A stretch of DNA of 64,000 bases from Gonocerus acuteangulatus (GCA_946811695.1 OX328124.1:83952923-84016922), one strand, 5' to 3'; shown: positions 11,200 to 24,415, counted from the stretch's first letter. Notes: generated by a model from the sequence alone, not told the origin. Program-made: numbers and translations.

Positions 11200-11910
11200 T
11201 CAATGGAGGTGCCTATATTGGTCCCGGTCCGACCCGATCCGATCCGATCCGATGGCCACCGATTCTTGGCCGTTCAAACTAGTTTGTTTCTAGACCGATT
11301 TCGGACCGACGACGCAAAATGGCGCCAAACGACATATTGTGTTTCAAGAAGGTCTACAGGTTCACCAGCTTAACCTATTTCAATTTTTAAATGAAAGCTA
11401 ATAAAATTTAGAACAACTTTGTCAGTGACGTTGTTTTGTTTTTAGCGCGGTTCCTCCCTCCCCCATAGTTTGTTTCCCTTTTTAATTAAATTGCGTGGAA
11501 AGATGTTTGTAACCATCCAATGTTTATACCTTTCCAACCTTCCAGCTACCTTTCTTATAAATAATTTTAAAAAATGAATACTAATACTTGTCTTATCGTA
11601 GTGTAACAGTAAAAAATTAGCTGTTACATTAAGTTTTATTTGTTCGGGACTGATATACTTCCAGAAGACTGATTGGCCTCTCAACTCTTACTTTATACCT
11701 GCAACAATGTAATCGAAGGTTTTTAGGCTTATTGGGTGGTATTTCTTAAATTAATTACTCATTTACACTTCACTACGAGTTCATTACTGACGAGCTGTGA
11801 CTAGATCGGATCGGATCGGAACCAATGTAGGCATTCACGTCGGCCGTTGTCGCTCAAAAGAAATCAGATTGGATCGGATCGGGAGAAATAAGGGTCCTAT
11901 GTAGGCGCAG
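11200..11910. repeat. GGATC-rich inverted-repeat element
   Basis: Left GCCTATATTGGTCCCGGTCC and CCGATCCGATCCGATCCGAT (11210-11255) face right copies of the inverse (ATCGGATCGGATCGGAACCA, 11805-11830; GGATCGGATCGGG near 11872). No target duplication found. The 999-bp hAT sits beside or inside its left end. Confidence 0.6.
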
Positions 11911-12305
11911 CCTTATCTGATAAAAAATCACGTTAGAAGATTCTTTACATTCACTACGTTTTCCCAACAGGTTTCAAGATATATAAGAATTTATCCGAAA
12001 ATCCCAATAAAAATCTAGTTTTCTTCCAGTTTCTTCGACAACTTTTGAAGATATGACCTTAGAAATTATTTCATTAGATGCCGCAAGTTACTTACTTATT
12101 ATTATTACTTATAGAACGTGTACCTGGAAGCATATTAACACGAAAATGTAAGCGCTGCGATTATTTCCCGTGAAATTTGCTTCCCAAAAAACATGTTCCG
12201 GTGGACGTTTACTGCTGATTAACGAACTTGACCACTGAAATCTCAAAAAGTATTTTTGTACCGATTCCAGTTAAATCGATCCATTTTTGGTCCAGCCTGA
12301 GAGCG

Positions 12306-12307
<2 letters not shown>

Positions 12308-12365
<58 letters not shown>
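12308..12365. repeat. (TA)n microsatellite
   Basis: About 29 TA units, uninterrupted. Confidence 0.95.
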
Positions 12366-12368
<3 letters not shown>

Positions 12369-12859
12369 CAAGTTTGAGCCATGTTCTGAAACATAAACTT
12401 TTCAAGTCGGAACTTTCGGATTGCCTCATAACGTTAACCTTCTAAGCGGGATTGCTCCCTATGGAGGGAGAGAGAAAAAGCGCTAAAAATGTTCTTTAAA
12501 CAAAGTTCATATGACAAGAATAATAAATAAAAAAGTCCGTCACGCAGGAGCTGCATAACTAAGCACTTTCCTCAGAATTTGGATAGTGTAGACTGCTTTC
12601 CAGAACAATTTGCTTAAAATATCCTACATAAATAAAATAAAAACATGAATAGTTCTCTTTTAAATTTGTAATGAGTAACTGATCAATTATTAATTTGCTT
12701 CCAGAGTTATGTTTACACATGGTACCTACTACACTACGTAATAAATACAAAAAACCTCATATTATCGTATTTTGATCTAACGCAGGAACAGGACACAGTC
12801 CCTCTAGTGGTTGAAAGCGCTCCTTGCGGCGACTTTGTAAACCTACGTCTGGCGGGCTT

Positions 12860-13446
12860 TTCTATTGAAATATATTACAAAGTAAACCCCCGCTTTCCGA
12901 TTGACCGATTCAGTTCATTTTTACAACACTTCTTTCTCATGAGTTACCCACGACGTATACCGCGTTTCGTTACAATACAGCAGAGATTACGACCGGTATG
13001 AGTATATTAGGAATTTGGGTCCGGAGTAAACCCCCTCCTAATGAACCGATTTAGTTTATTTTTACAACACATATTTACCTGTGGATTACCACTACGAATA
13101 CCGAGTTTCGTTGAAATATACCAAAAATCTCGGCTGGTAGTGGCGAATTGGTATTGTGGGTCCGGCGTAACCCCCCCCCCCCCCCCCTCCTAATGAACCG
13201 ATTAAGTTCATTTTTATATCTCACTTTTCTCTCTATATTACCACTACGAATACCAAGTTTCGTTGTAATATAACAAATATTACGGCTGACATGGTCAAAT
13301 TAGTGTTTTGGTTTCGGGGTAAACCCCCCCTTCCGGTGGACCGACTTTGGTGGTTAACGAACTCGTTCAATCGTTTGCTAATTGAATGCTATATACCAAG
13401 TTTCGTGACGAAAAAACAAAAACTCTGGCCGCTATCGTGTTAACAG

Positions 13447-13502
<56 letters not shown>

Positions 13503-13626
13503 TTTAACGGGGGTCATTTTCGGTGTCTACTAGGTAGGATCGATAAAGATTTGAAGAAATTTTTCAAAAATTCCGTCATGAGTCCAACCTCAATAGCTAC
13601 TTTCCTTCGGAGGAAAGTGCTAAAAC
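12860..13626 (+). repeat. family D tandem array with (CA)n(TA)n tail
   Basis: Units of ~145-155 bp built on GGGTCCGGAGTAAACCCCC, AATGAACCGATTTAGTT, TTACCACTACGAATACC and AGTTTCGTTGAAAT, then CTATATACCAAGTTTCGTGA, TATCGTGTTAACAGACA, a (CA)n(TA)n run (13446-13499) and TTTTAACGGGGGTCATTTTC. Non-coding. Confidence 0.75.
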
Positions 13627-14341
13627 TTAAGAATGCTGAATTGAATAGGCTTCTAGTATACTTCAAGTAATACTTTGTTGAACATATAGTTTGGTGTTCC
13701 TTGGGTCTGAATGTTGTCTAGGCTTTTATGTCCAAGTCGATAATTGTTTTCAAATCATTTGACTCTGTTAATAATTGTAAGTTCTATAATATTATTGTAA
13801 ATAATTGTTCTCCGCGAGCAAATTGAGTTGCTACAAAGTTCTTGGGTTTGAATAGTATCAAAGGTATTAATACCGATTTGAATCAAGGTCAGAGCGCACG
13901 TGCCCCATAATGGGTCAGACTGATCTTTCATGAAGTACACAACATCAACAAATATTATTGAACTTGAAGCTGTAATTCGCGTAAGCCAATAAACTCAGGT
14001 TCGGTCATTTGGTAAGTCAATTGAAACTGATTGATGTTGGATTGATTGCTCCGGTAATTTTAATATGATAAATGTTTGTATATGAATATGAACCTTATTG
14101 TAATAATCGGCATATCATTATTTTAATATACATTTATTTATTTATTTCAAATCATTCGCAACTAATGCGATTCACTGAATACATTACATTGTCAAAATCA
14201 ATCAAACATGTAAAAATTATAAAAAGAAATTGTAGAAAACGTTCTTAAAAGAGAAAAATGCCAAGAATGACAAATATAAGACAATTTATATGTGCAAAAG
14301 CATTATGAGAACCAAATGTATATATATCATATATCAAATAT

Positions 14342-14902
<561 letters not shown>

Positions 14903-14984
14903 GAGAGGAGGAATGGGGGGGGGGCTACTATTTACTAAGTACTATTTACTATTTAAATTTAAAAAAAAAAATCATTCTCGTAAC

Positions 14985-15240
14985 AGGCCACGAGGGCCCT
15001 TAGGGGCAGATACTAAAGAGGTATCTGATTCATGACTATACGGCACACTAGGGAGATAGGGTGGTCAGTACTATGCTCCGGCCGCCTGATTTTGAAGGTA
15101 CCCATTAATAAATTAATTAAGGGCTGGGTTGGCTCGGGAGGCCGAATCTAATACATGAACGAAGACACTGGAGGATAAAAATCATTAGTACTTGCTCGAC
15201 AATTGAACAGCATATTAGTACAGTGCTCTACCTCGCCCCC
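14985..15240. repeat. repeat-like block of unknown class
   Basis: A G+C-richer, complex block (GGCCACGAGGGCCCTTAGGG, ACTAGGGAGATAGGGTGGTC, ATGCTCCGGCCGCCTGATTT) inside AT-rich DNA. Looks like the 3' region of a retroelement read on the minus strand, but no coding frame supports that. Confidence 0.35.
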
Positions 15241-16100
15241 TAATTATTTAAATATAAGAAAACTAAAATGCAAAACTAACATCATAATTTTTTTTTTCCT
15301 CCCTTCCTTTCTTTCATTTTTTTTTTTTTTTTTTTTTTGTAAATAATAATAAGCTTATAATTTTTTTATTTCTTATGATTTCATTTTATTTTTTTTATAA
15401 TTTGTTCTCTATATTTACAATGAAGCGCATCCCTAGACAATGATAATAATAAAAAAAGTATATGTTTTTAAAAGTAACCCGTGTTCCTCCTCAGTACACT
15501 AAAAAACGTTAGTTGAACAATTGCATCTAGAAATTACATTTATTTTACGCTATACGTTTTACTGCGAAGCATCATATATTTTTCAATTAATATTTTGGGA
15601 CTTAAAATTTGATTTCTAATAATAAATCCTCTTTGACTTAAGACTATTTGAGGTTGTATAAATGAACCTGTTGGAAGTAGAGCTTGAACAAGCATTTGAC
15701 CAAGCTGCTAATGGTTTGCTTTAGAGCTATGCTCTGTTCTAAGGGTCCATTTTCCCACAGACCCGGCAACATCGACCGTATAAACACAATATCTTAGACC
15801 TTTCAGGCTATAAACGGCCCTCATTATGAGTTCGCCTTTATCTCTGATAATTTCATTTTGTTTGTTGAAGCTATTCTGTATAAATAGGAGAAAGGTTTGT
15901 GCAAATAATGATTAAAACTTTGAAAACTTATTTAAAAAAATATAAAGATACAATTGACAATAGGTTAAATAAAGAGACAATTGACTTACATATATTTCTA
16001 ATAATTACCGTTGAAATTACTTTGTACAAATATATCAATAATGCTTAATTAATAAGCTCAAATCATGCCGGAGTGCAACGAAACACTCACAATAATGCCT
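15241..16100. other. no gene seen
   Basis: AT-rich DNA with T-runs near 15320-15340; no convincing frame. Confidence 0.4.
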
Positions 16101-16109
16101 AATATACAG

Positions 16110-16276
<167 letters not shown>

Positions 16277-16531
16277 CTTAGTATTTGTCTCTCTAAGTTG
16301 CGTGACAAGTGACAAGTACTCCGTTACACTTTGGTGGACAAGTGCGTCCAGTACGGTCCGTGCATATTTGCCACTATCATTAAGCAGTTTTTGTGTTTAG
16401 TGACAACTTAGTATGGTTTGACGACTAACTAAATTGTCACTGAAGTCGTTGGGCTGTTTACACGACGTGGTGAGGAACAAGTGCATAGTAGATGTTGGTG
16501 GGGTGGGCTAATTACTGCTTAGTAAAAATAA

Positions 16532-16613
16532 TGGAAAAAATCTCTGCTGCAGGTGGGACTCGAAACCTCTTTTCCCGCATGAGAATTCTAGGCGTTAGCC
16601 ACTAGACCACGGT
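16532..16613 (-). repeat. tRNA-like SINE head (family B type)
   Basis: Reverse strand reads TAACCGTGGTCTAGTGGCTA (A box) and GTTTCGAGTCCCACC (B box), followed by AGAGATTTTTTCCAT. Resembles a tRNA-Glu/Asp-type promoter but has no foldable acceptor stem that I can see. Confidence 0.6.
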
Positions 16614-16619
16614 TAGACT

Positions 16620-17243
16620 CCTGAAGTTAGTATTTGTTATTTTAAAGGAAATCTTAATGACCTTACAAATTCTACTTCAAGAAGAGATTCAGTTAATCTA
16701 CGTATTTTTTTAGTTTTATTTTTTTTTTAGTTAGTTTTTTTTTAGTAGTCTTGAGCTTTATTCTCCCATGTATAATGGAACAGTATCCATTAGAATCATC
16801 CCTTCAAACTTACAACTTCTACATATTTATCATTCACTAATCTTCTTTGAATATCTTGTAAAAGTCATTAAGCTTACCAAATTAAGGCCAAACCTAATTC
16901 AACTGAAATCCTCAGCAGGAATTACTTAGAGGGCGTGTTTTCTGTTCCTGCTTGAATACACCCCGTAGGGAGTAAATCTATTTCCGTCCTCTTGTTTACT
17001 TTCAACCCCCAAAACAATCTATAGTTCCTTACACGTCACTCAATCAATCTGCTGTCAGAAGAATTTCTCTACTGTAGCCCTTTCGGGCAAACGAATCGCA
17101 GACATTACGGTCGAAAAACCAGCCATCATTCTAGGGGAAATGAATTCAAAATAAAATGGATGGAGGGTCAAAATAGAGAAAATGGACGGAATGAATAAAA
17201 GAAGCAGTTACCGCGGGATTGGAATTTAATTCACAAGTTTCTG

Positions 17244-17248
<5 letters not shown>
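16620..17248. other. no gene seen
   Basis: Unique-looking AT-rich sequence ending at a ~30-nt A-run (17249-17277). Confidence 0.4.
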
Positions 17249-17279
<31 letters not shown>

Positions 17280-17286
17280 TAACAAA

Positions 17287-17345
17287 ATGTCCGATTCGCA
17301 GGAACTGCGTCATCTTAGCGCTTTTCCGTTCTTATCCTTAGTTCG
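17287..17345 (+). repeat. family C fragment
   Basis: GTCCGATTCGCAGGAACTGC...TTCCGTTCTTATCCTTAGTT, the 5' part of the repeat at 8281/9921. Confidence 0.55.
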
Positions 17346-18365
17346 ATTTATGAAATCTTGGAATAGAAACACTTAATTCTTTATTTTGGTATTTCTTGTT
17401 TAAATACAAATTGCTGATTTTTAATGTTTTAACCTAGGCCATATTTACCCCTAAACAGACAACTATTATTACTAACAAGGAGTAAATATTACGTCTTTCT
17501 GTATACTCTTATTACTAACTGTAGGTAAAGTTTACTCGCCTTGTATTGTTCGTTACTCTTTCAGAAGAAAGAAGCTGAAACAATTAATCTGAACACATCA
17601 GCTTCCCAACTTGTACAAATACATAGTAGGTTCGCTAGATAGTTCAGCTAGCGCCAAACGGATAGTTTTCATGTTCAAGAATGTTGATTTAGTAGGTCAA
17701 ATAGGCCTAGGTTAGTATTCTAGGGTTAAACACTCCTTGCTAAAACATCTCGAAGAAAAGGGAGTAACAGGTCTCCTCCTCCTCCATAGCCCTGAAGGCT
17801 TGCATGTCAAGCCAAAAAGGTGGCAGAAATATAACTCATTTTAGTTATAAAATTCAGTTTTATTCAACACATGACCAAACCCTGGTCATCTACACCTTCT
17901 GGATTTTTGGTTTGGGTACTTTGAATTGTTGGATTCAATTGAAATATTTTCTACATGTTTGAAATTCATCTCAATTAAGATATTTAAATTTTGGTTACAT
18001 TTGGAGTTAAGGAAGTAAAACATTTTATTAATAGGCATGAAAAGTTTTGGCAGTATACCTACTTCCTAAAATATCTTGAAAACGGTTAGAAGATCGTGGT
18101 AGTAAAAGGTAGGCCTTTCGGAAGCCTACTAAATTCTCTACAAAAAAGGTTCTGGAGCTATTTTCGATGGGGCGAAGTCAATCGGAAAATTAAGTGCTTA
18201 ACGCTTCGAAAAAGTTAGTTTTTTCTTTTGAAATTTTTTTTTTTTTTTTTTTTAATATCATTTAACAGTGAACGTATACGTATATTAGTAAAGAAATGTA
18301 AGAAAATAAGGAACGTATTGGTTATAGTGTTTTCCTAGAACAGTTAAAAATGTCCGCGTAACTGG

Positions 18366-18425
18366 AGGAGTAATTTCCGCTTAGGATACTGTCAGTTTCC
18401 TGTTATTGCGCCTTAAACCTTCCTT
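18366..18425 (-). repeat. family C fragment, 3' part
   Basis: Reverse strand reads AACAGGAAACTGACAGTATC then CTAAGCGGAAATTACTC, matching the 3' part of the copy at 8281. Confidence 0.55.
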
Positions 18426-19027
18426 CTCTGTCAAGGGAACATCCCCAAGTGTCCGGAGCCGATTTTTTAAAAACTTTATATATTTATTAAACACATGAAA
18501 ATAATTGATAGTTTTTTTTAATATATTGGCCCAATCGCACGTTTAAGGGGTGAGAAAGCACCCTTCCAAAGTACACTTCAAATATTCTAACAAGGGGAGT
18601 ATACAGTGGTGGGGTCACCGATTTGGTCCATTTTTTTTTCTGATGATTCTACATCAAAAAATATTCGACATTAGTCCGAGCGTTCTGTCCAATACGCCTT
18701 AGGAGCCGAGAAATAAAATAAAATAGGTTGAAAATGCTTTATTTTATATATCGAGTTTAGAAAATGATATCGACATGATTCTTTTCCCAATTCATTTGTT
18801 TATAGAGTAGATTAAAGGAAAAATACAAACGTTGAACAATAATTTATATTTTGCCAAATAAATTCAAAAATATGCTTATGTTTGAAGTAACCTAGCATTA
18901 TACATTTTTTACACCAAAAATAATAGCAGATTTAAAATCACCACCCCAAGAAACCCCAATGAGGTAAATATCATCGAAAACAAAAAATAATACTTTTTTC
19001 CGAAGTGGAAAAACAGCCTTAATTTAG

Positions 19028-19440
19028 GCAGTGTTGGGCAAAAATTATTCAGAATAATGGTTAAATGTATTATTTTATTCATGAATGAAGAATAATTACT
19101 TTTATTCGTTATTCATTATTCTGTGAATGAAATTTATACTTTATTTACAAATTCAATCAGAATAAGCATATTTTATTGAATAATGAATGATTTATTATGA
19201 TGTTGAAAGGCGGAAATATGTATGTATGTGTGTGTATATATATATATATGCATGTAATCAGTAAACCAACTGGAAATAAAGAATAACAAATAACTCTTTG
19301 AATAATTCATGATGTACCGTGTAAATAAGATAATTTAGTGAATTATTCGTGATTCATTGAAATGATTTCAACAATTTATTTGAATAATCGTAAATAAAAT
19401 AAAAATATTTATTTATTTATTTTGTTAATGCTCAGCCTCT
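19028..19440 (+). repeat. possible truncated hAT-like left end
   Basis: CAGTGTTGGGCAAAAATTAT starts a block rich in ATTATTCATGAATGAATAAT. The start resembles a hAT end, but I see no right end or target duplication. Confidence 0.35.
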
Positions 19441-19596
19441 ATGGCGAATAGCATATATTCCACAGTGTGAGCCGATGTAGGCACTGCACCAATCGATGCC
19501 ACTCCAAAAAATCATCCATATGAGTAGGTATGTTAAGTTAGATAGATATAAAAATAAATAGATTGAAAATAAATGAGAAATACAAGAAATAATTAA

Positions 19597-19602
<6 letters not shown>

Positions 19603-19651
<49 letters not shown>

Positions 19652-19676
19652 TATATATATATATATATACATATAT
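19603..19676. repeat. (TA)n microsatellite, interrupted
   Basis: TA units with internal TACACATATA. Confidence 0.9.
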
Positions 19677-19684
19677 CAATAAGA

Positions 19685-19720
19685 AAATGGCGCTAATGGC
19701 CTAGATTTGTCGATGCGCCG

Positions 19721-19733
<13 letters not shown>
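19685..19733 (+). repeat. SINE tail, family B
   Basis: GGCGCTAATGGCCTAGATTT...GATGCGCCGTT followed by an A-run. Matches the tail of the SINEs at 22735 and 26392; head missing. Confidence 0.65.
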
Positions 19734-19752
<19 letters not shown>

Positions 19753-19823
19753 TCAATAAGAAAAGTAATAAGCCGGACTCCAGAGGGAGTACTTGGGAAC
19801 AAGAGGACTTCCTTGCAAGAAGT

Positions 19824-19868
19824 GCCCCTGAAGAGGTGCGAAGAAAAGACGCACGAAACATGTCGGGC
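19824..19868 (+). ncRNA. hammerhead ribozyme motif (Penelope-like context)
   Basis: Core order is correct: stem I GCCC (19824-19827), CTGAAGA (19828-19834), stem II GTGCG/CGCAC (19836-19840 with 19850-19854), GAAAC (19855-19859), ATGTC ending at the expected cleavage site (19864), then GGGC closing stem I. ACATGT between GAAA and C is palindromic, as in the dimer-type hammerheads known from Penelope-like retroelements. Flanking AATAAATAAAGTAGTATAA fits such an element's terminal repeat. Confidence 0.72.
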
Positions 19869-19929
19869 CCAATAAATAAAGTAGTATAAAAAAAAGGGAA
19901 GACTGCTTTATGCTTTAATGACCCCATGC

Positions 19930-21040
19930 CTACTAGGATAAAAAAGAATATATATATATATCAATAAAAAAAATATTGTTATAAAGAAGAAGATTGTAAT
20001 AAAATGTAAAGCATAAATCATTCTGTATCGCTGTGAGTTTATTGTAAGAAGAAGTGAATTGGATTTCTCATGATTATGTGATGTCTATATTCCAGGTTGT
20101 ATGTGATGTCTATATTTTGTCGAATATGTTATTGTTTTTCAAATAGGTCAGTATTGTATCAATATGTTGGCTGCCTTCAGAAAGTTTATCTGTCAGGTCA
20201 TTTTTTTTACAATTAAAAAATCAATTGTGATTGATTCACTCCTCAAAATGTTATGCCTGTTTAATCAGGCTTCGTTTTGGACACAGTTTACTAATTCACT
20301 CTTATCTGATGGAAAGACTAGACACCTAGTACCTAGAGACTTGTATGGACATAAAGTAATGAGGTACTTACAATTGAGCACATACTTTATAACCCCAGAC
20401 TATGAAACGCCTTGCCTGTTCCACATAAATTATTAACTGAAAACTGTCCGTACCTCGTGAAACTTCTACTTTTGAAAATTATGGATTTATTTATTTGAAA
20501 TTTTAGAAATTCGAAATATATGTGGACTTTATTTAAAGAAAAAACAACGAATTTGTTGATTACACAGAGCTTTAGTTGTTAATTCCATTTAAAATGATAT
20601 GTAATTTTTTATATCCTTATGTTTTTATTTTAAATTTTTATTTAGAATTACTTTTATTTACTATTACTTTATTCTAATTTATTTTATTATATTATATCTT
20701 TTTTGTATTATATTATTTTACTAAAGCAACACTTGCTTTTCTTAACTTATTGAAGAATTATATATTACTAAATTTGCTAATGGCCCTAGCAATAGAAGCA
20801 CCCATAAACAAACAACAACAAAATTACTAAAGTGTTAGTTGCCAATTTTTTTGAAAATCTTTAAATTTTATAAATGCAATTTTATTTGTTTGAATCATTT
20901 ATTTTTTCATAGGCGTTGGAAGCTGGTTGGTGAAGGTTCATCATCATGTAGAAAATGGAAAGGCAACCTTCACTGTTTGGAATGTTTTATTTCTGTCTGT
21001 TAGCTACACAGGGCTTTCGATACAAAGTTTATCTTCAGTG
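19930..21040. other. no gene seen
   Basis: AT-rich. It includes an open frame (20164-20436, 90 codons) with no recognisable domain, and a short direct duplication of TGATGTCTATATTCCAGG-like sequence near 20085-20120. Confidence 0.35.
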
Positions 21041-21046
21041 CTTATT

Positions 21047-21130
21047 TACTGAGTCTGTGCACTCGTGTGGCTCTTGCAACAGACTCCACAAAGACTGCTG
21101 CAACAGCCACACAAGTGCACAGACGCAGTC
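21047..21130. repeat. ~84-bp hairpin, 30-bp arms
   Basis: GAGTCTGTGCACTCGTGTGG facing the inverse of GACTGCGTCTGTGCACTTGT, loop around ACTCCACAAAGACT. Ends 9 bp before the target duplication of the next hAT. Confidence 0.7.
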
Positions 21131-21146
21131 TATAGACACTAATGAT

Positions 21147-21931
21147 TAGAGCCCGGAAGTTAGGCATTTATTTTTGGTTAAAATAGGCAGGCAAAAAGGC
21201 AATTGAAATACTGAAAATAGGCAGTACTGTAATTAAAATAGGCATTTATTAGGAGTGAAGGCAAAGAGGAATCTCACTCATTATTAATGAAAATATGTAT
21301 TTTAAATACTCATTCATTTCTTTATTACCAATTTATCACAGAATTAGTTTACTTACTCTTACTTTCCCTTCTTACAAGCAACGACAAGATTCTTTTTCAA
21401 AGTATCAACTGTCATAGACCTTCTCAGAAAAAAAAAATGTTTTCCATCATGGAAAAACTTCCTCTGCATTATCTTATCATTTCGAAATCCAAAATATCAG
21501 GTAATTACGGATTGTCATAGCGAAAGGGGTGTCAGGAAGGAGAAGTGACTTACTTATCTCATCCTCTCTTTCCTGCTATTCATTATGCTCGAGCATTCCT
21601 TTTACTAAGGAAGGTTCTGTTATTTTAAACCCTTCAGTTCCATCCATGTGTTGGTAAAATAAGCTTTCGAATAGATATTTTTGATGGCAATATGTAATTT
21701 AATTTGTGCAACCTTTTTTGTCTTCGATGAACTGTACTTTTTAAAATGTTTAAATCGCAGAAAAAATTGCATAAGAGCAAAAAAGGCAAAAAAAGGCAAC
21801 GGAAGCCAAAATAGGCAAAATAAAAATTGTCTCTACACTTCCTAAATGCATGAAAACATATTTATTTCTACCTGATTCTTCAATATATCCATTCAGATAA
21901 AAAAGGCATTTTGCCTAACTTCCAGGCTCTA
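21147..21931. mobile_element. hAT-like MITE, TSD CTAATGAT
   Basis: Ends TAGAGCCCGGAAGTTAGGCA and the inverse of TAGAGCCTGGAAGTTAGGCA, flanked by identical CTAATGAT (21139-21146, 21932-21939). 785 bp. Subterminal AGGCA/AAAAGGCA units repeat at both ends. No transposase frame. Confidence 0.9.
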
Positions 21932-22142
21932 CTAATGATGATGAGACCTTCTCTCAAAAGTATTTGTATCTTGAAGAAACAAATAATCCAAACAGTGAAG
22001 ATTGGCCTTTTCAATTCCCTTTATGATATTTATTTTTTGTTTTATTATGTTGAGCACTTAATCATATTGTCCCCCTTTTCCATCTGTCAGATAAATATTG
22101 GTTTTATGAAAAGAGGTTATATTAAAATATTAATTACTTTAT

Positions 22143-22260
22143 TAACACATTGACCGCCAGGTCCGACACATAGTCTGAGTACGGCTGTCGCCGTGTGCCG
22201 GGCTCAACTATGTGTCGAAGTTTGACTATCTCCCACTTCGGTAACCGAGGAAAAGCGTAC
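22143..22260 (+). repeat. possible solitary piggyBac-type end
   Basis: TTAACACATTGACCGCCAGG followed by CGACACATAGT and inverted ACTATGTGTCG. TTAA plus this subterminal layout resembles a piggyBac end; no partner end found. Confidence 0.35.
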
Positions 22261-22605
22261 CAACTTCAACTGGCAATTACTTAGACTTGCCTTATTTCAA
22301 GTGTCATGTTGGTTCGATTTAATAGAAAATTAACTATTTTCATTGATTGATTGAATCATGACCTACCAGAGAGAAAGCAACTAGACATGACCTACCAGAG
22401 AGAAAGCAACCTGAAAAGGTCTATTGTGCCCAACTAAACTGCTGGATCACCTATGGCATATAGCTGCATTCACTCATGACTTAGGATCCAGCTATCAGTG
22501 TGCATCTTTGAACATGCCTTCATATCAATGACATCTACCTAAAAACCATAGGGAAGTTTCCCAAGAGGATCAAGATCTTCAGCCTTTTCTTTAAAAAAAA
22601 AAGAA

Positions 22606-22690
22606 AAAAAAAAAAAGAGTATCAGCTCTATTCTGGCTATGACAGATTGGTAACTAGTAGATAACCTGTCCAAAAATCTGTGTATAATAC
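22606..22690 (+). repeat. SINE fragment, family A
   Basis: ATCAGCTCTATTCTGGCTAT...GGTAACTAGTAGATAACCTG, the body and core only. Confidence 0.6.
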
Positions 22691-22734
22691 ACTTATATGT
22701 ATAAGTGGATATAACAATTTAAATAGGGTCCCCG

Positions 22735-22939
22735 TCGTCTAGTGGCTGTTGCCTTGGATTCTCTTGCAGGAGTTGGGGGTCCGAGCCCCACTTGTAGAAG
22801 GGATTTTTATCATTTCAGGGTATGTTGAGAAAATTCTTTGCTCCACCATGGATGTTTAGAAACCGTGGTAACCAGTAGATAGCTCGGCACTAATGGCCTC
22901 GATGTCGGTGCACTGTAAAATCAAAAAATAAATAAATAA
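22735..22939 (+). repeat. SINE, family B (tRNA-Glu/Asp-like head)
   Basis: Head CCCGTCGTCTAGTGGCTGTT (A box) and GGGGTCCGAGCCCCAC (B box), middle GAGAAAATTC, core GTGGTAACCAGTAGATAGCT, tail CGGCACTAATGGCCTCGATG then TGCACTGTAAAA and (AAATA)n. Confidence 0.85.
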
Positions 22940-23505
22940 CAGATACTCTCTATGAGAGGAAATAAATAATACTGAGTACATACAAAAATAATAATACTGA
23001 GTAATCTATGAGAAATACAAAATAATTTAAATTGATTTTAGATTGGTGTCTTCCAGCTTATAGGAAAGAAAACCAGCTTAGCTCATCGACCCAAACTATC
23101 CAGAGAAATGTAGACGTTTCATAACTCATAAGTCACAAAAAAAAGATTACTCAAATTTTAATATATATATATATAAGATTTAATAAGTCTGTTAGGAGAC
23201 CTTTTGGACAAATGAAAGAAATTTGGCTTAAGGCTAAATTATTCCTCAAAAAAATTATGACAAACCGCAGAAAAATGGAGCTAAAGGTAGATGGAAACAT
23301 TTTGGAGTTCATGGAAGAATATATATACCCGGGCCAATTTATTTTCTTTTACGAATAGTGCATCAAACGAGCTTCAGAGAACATCTCAAGCATGGAAGAA
23401 GTTTTGGTCACTTAAATTTATTGTGAAGGGAAGTTATGTCATGGAGTGGAAGAGGCTTGTTTTTGATCAATGTCATATATTGTAGTTGCCAAACATTGTC
23501 AACTA

Positions 23506-23542
23506 TATTTTCTTGGACCTACAATATAGGTCCAAGAAAATA
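23506..23542. repeat. perfect 16-bp-stem hairpin
   Basis: TATTTTCTTGGACCTA and its exact inverse with a 5-nt CAATA loop. Confidence 0.85.
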
Positions 23543-23660
23543 AACTACTAATTCATTGAGAGGAGATCGTTGACCGTAGATGATGCAAGGTAGGGATTGT
23601 CGGGGTTCGGTCACTGCTACTTAATAAAACTACATTTTATCATAAAAATGGTTTTATTGT

Positions 23661-23699
23661 GCCGACGTTTCGGCTTGAACTTCAAGCCTTCATCAGGGC
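23661..23699 (-). ncRNA. hammerhead ribozyme motif, left arm
   Basis: Inverse copy of the motif at 24377-24415: GCC, CTGATGA, stem II GGCTTG/CAAGCC, GAAAC, GTC, GGC. Confidence 0.75.
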
Positions 23700-23732
23700 T
23701 GTAAAAAACAAGTAGGACGGATGTAATACTGA

Positions 23733-23742
<10 letters not shown>

Positions 23743-23807
<65 letters not shown>
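23743..23807. repeat. (TA)n microsatellite in left arm
   Basis: TA units with one CATATA interruption, mirrored at 24231-24337. Confidence 0.95.
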
Positions 23808-23810
<3 letters not shown>

Positions 23811-24227
23811 TACATACACAAATACACATACATATATGGAAAAAGACAAAACATAAAATACTAGAACATAATATATAGAAGAACAATGTGCCCTAGAAGT
23901 GTTTGGATTATTAGGAAAACAGATATAAGAATAACAGATTACATATTAGATTAGATTTAAGAATAACAATATGGGCTTACCGATGGGAAGATAGAGAACT
24001 ATTCCTCACAAATGCGGGATCATTTCTGACAGTTAATACAGGGAAACATAGGAAGAAAGGAGTTGATGAGGGGGGGGGGGTTCTGGACCACCCACGTAAT
24101 CTGTTATTCTTATATCTGTTTTCCTAATAATCCAAACACTTCTAGAGCACATTGTTCTTCTATATATTATGTTCTAGTATTTTATGTTTTGTCTTTTTCC
24201 ATATATGTATGTGTATTTGTGTATGTA

Positions 24228-24342
<115 letters not shown>

Positions 24343-24376
24343 TCCAGTATTACATCCGTCCTACTTGTTTTTTACA

Positions 24377-24415
24377 GCCCTGATGAAGGCTTGAAGTTCA
24401 AGCCGAAACGTCGGC
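24377..24415 (+). ncRNA. hammerhead ribozyme motif, right arm
   Basis: GCC (24377-24379), CTGATGA (24380-24386), stem II GGCTTG-AAGTT-CAAGCC (24388-24404), GAAAC (24405-24409), GTC (24410-24412, expected cleavage after C), GGC closing stem I. The palindromic ACGT between GAAA and C predicts a two-molecule stem III, as in Penelope-associated hammerheads. Confidence 0.77.

Noticed and set aside
19028..19440. Complete hAT element starting CAGTGTTGGGCAA
   Set aside because: No inverse end or 8-bp duplication found downstream; kept only as a possible truncated end.
20164..20436. 90-codon plus-strand open frame
   Set aside because: AT-rich codons, no domain, no splice or promoter context.
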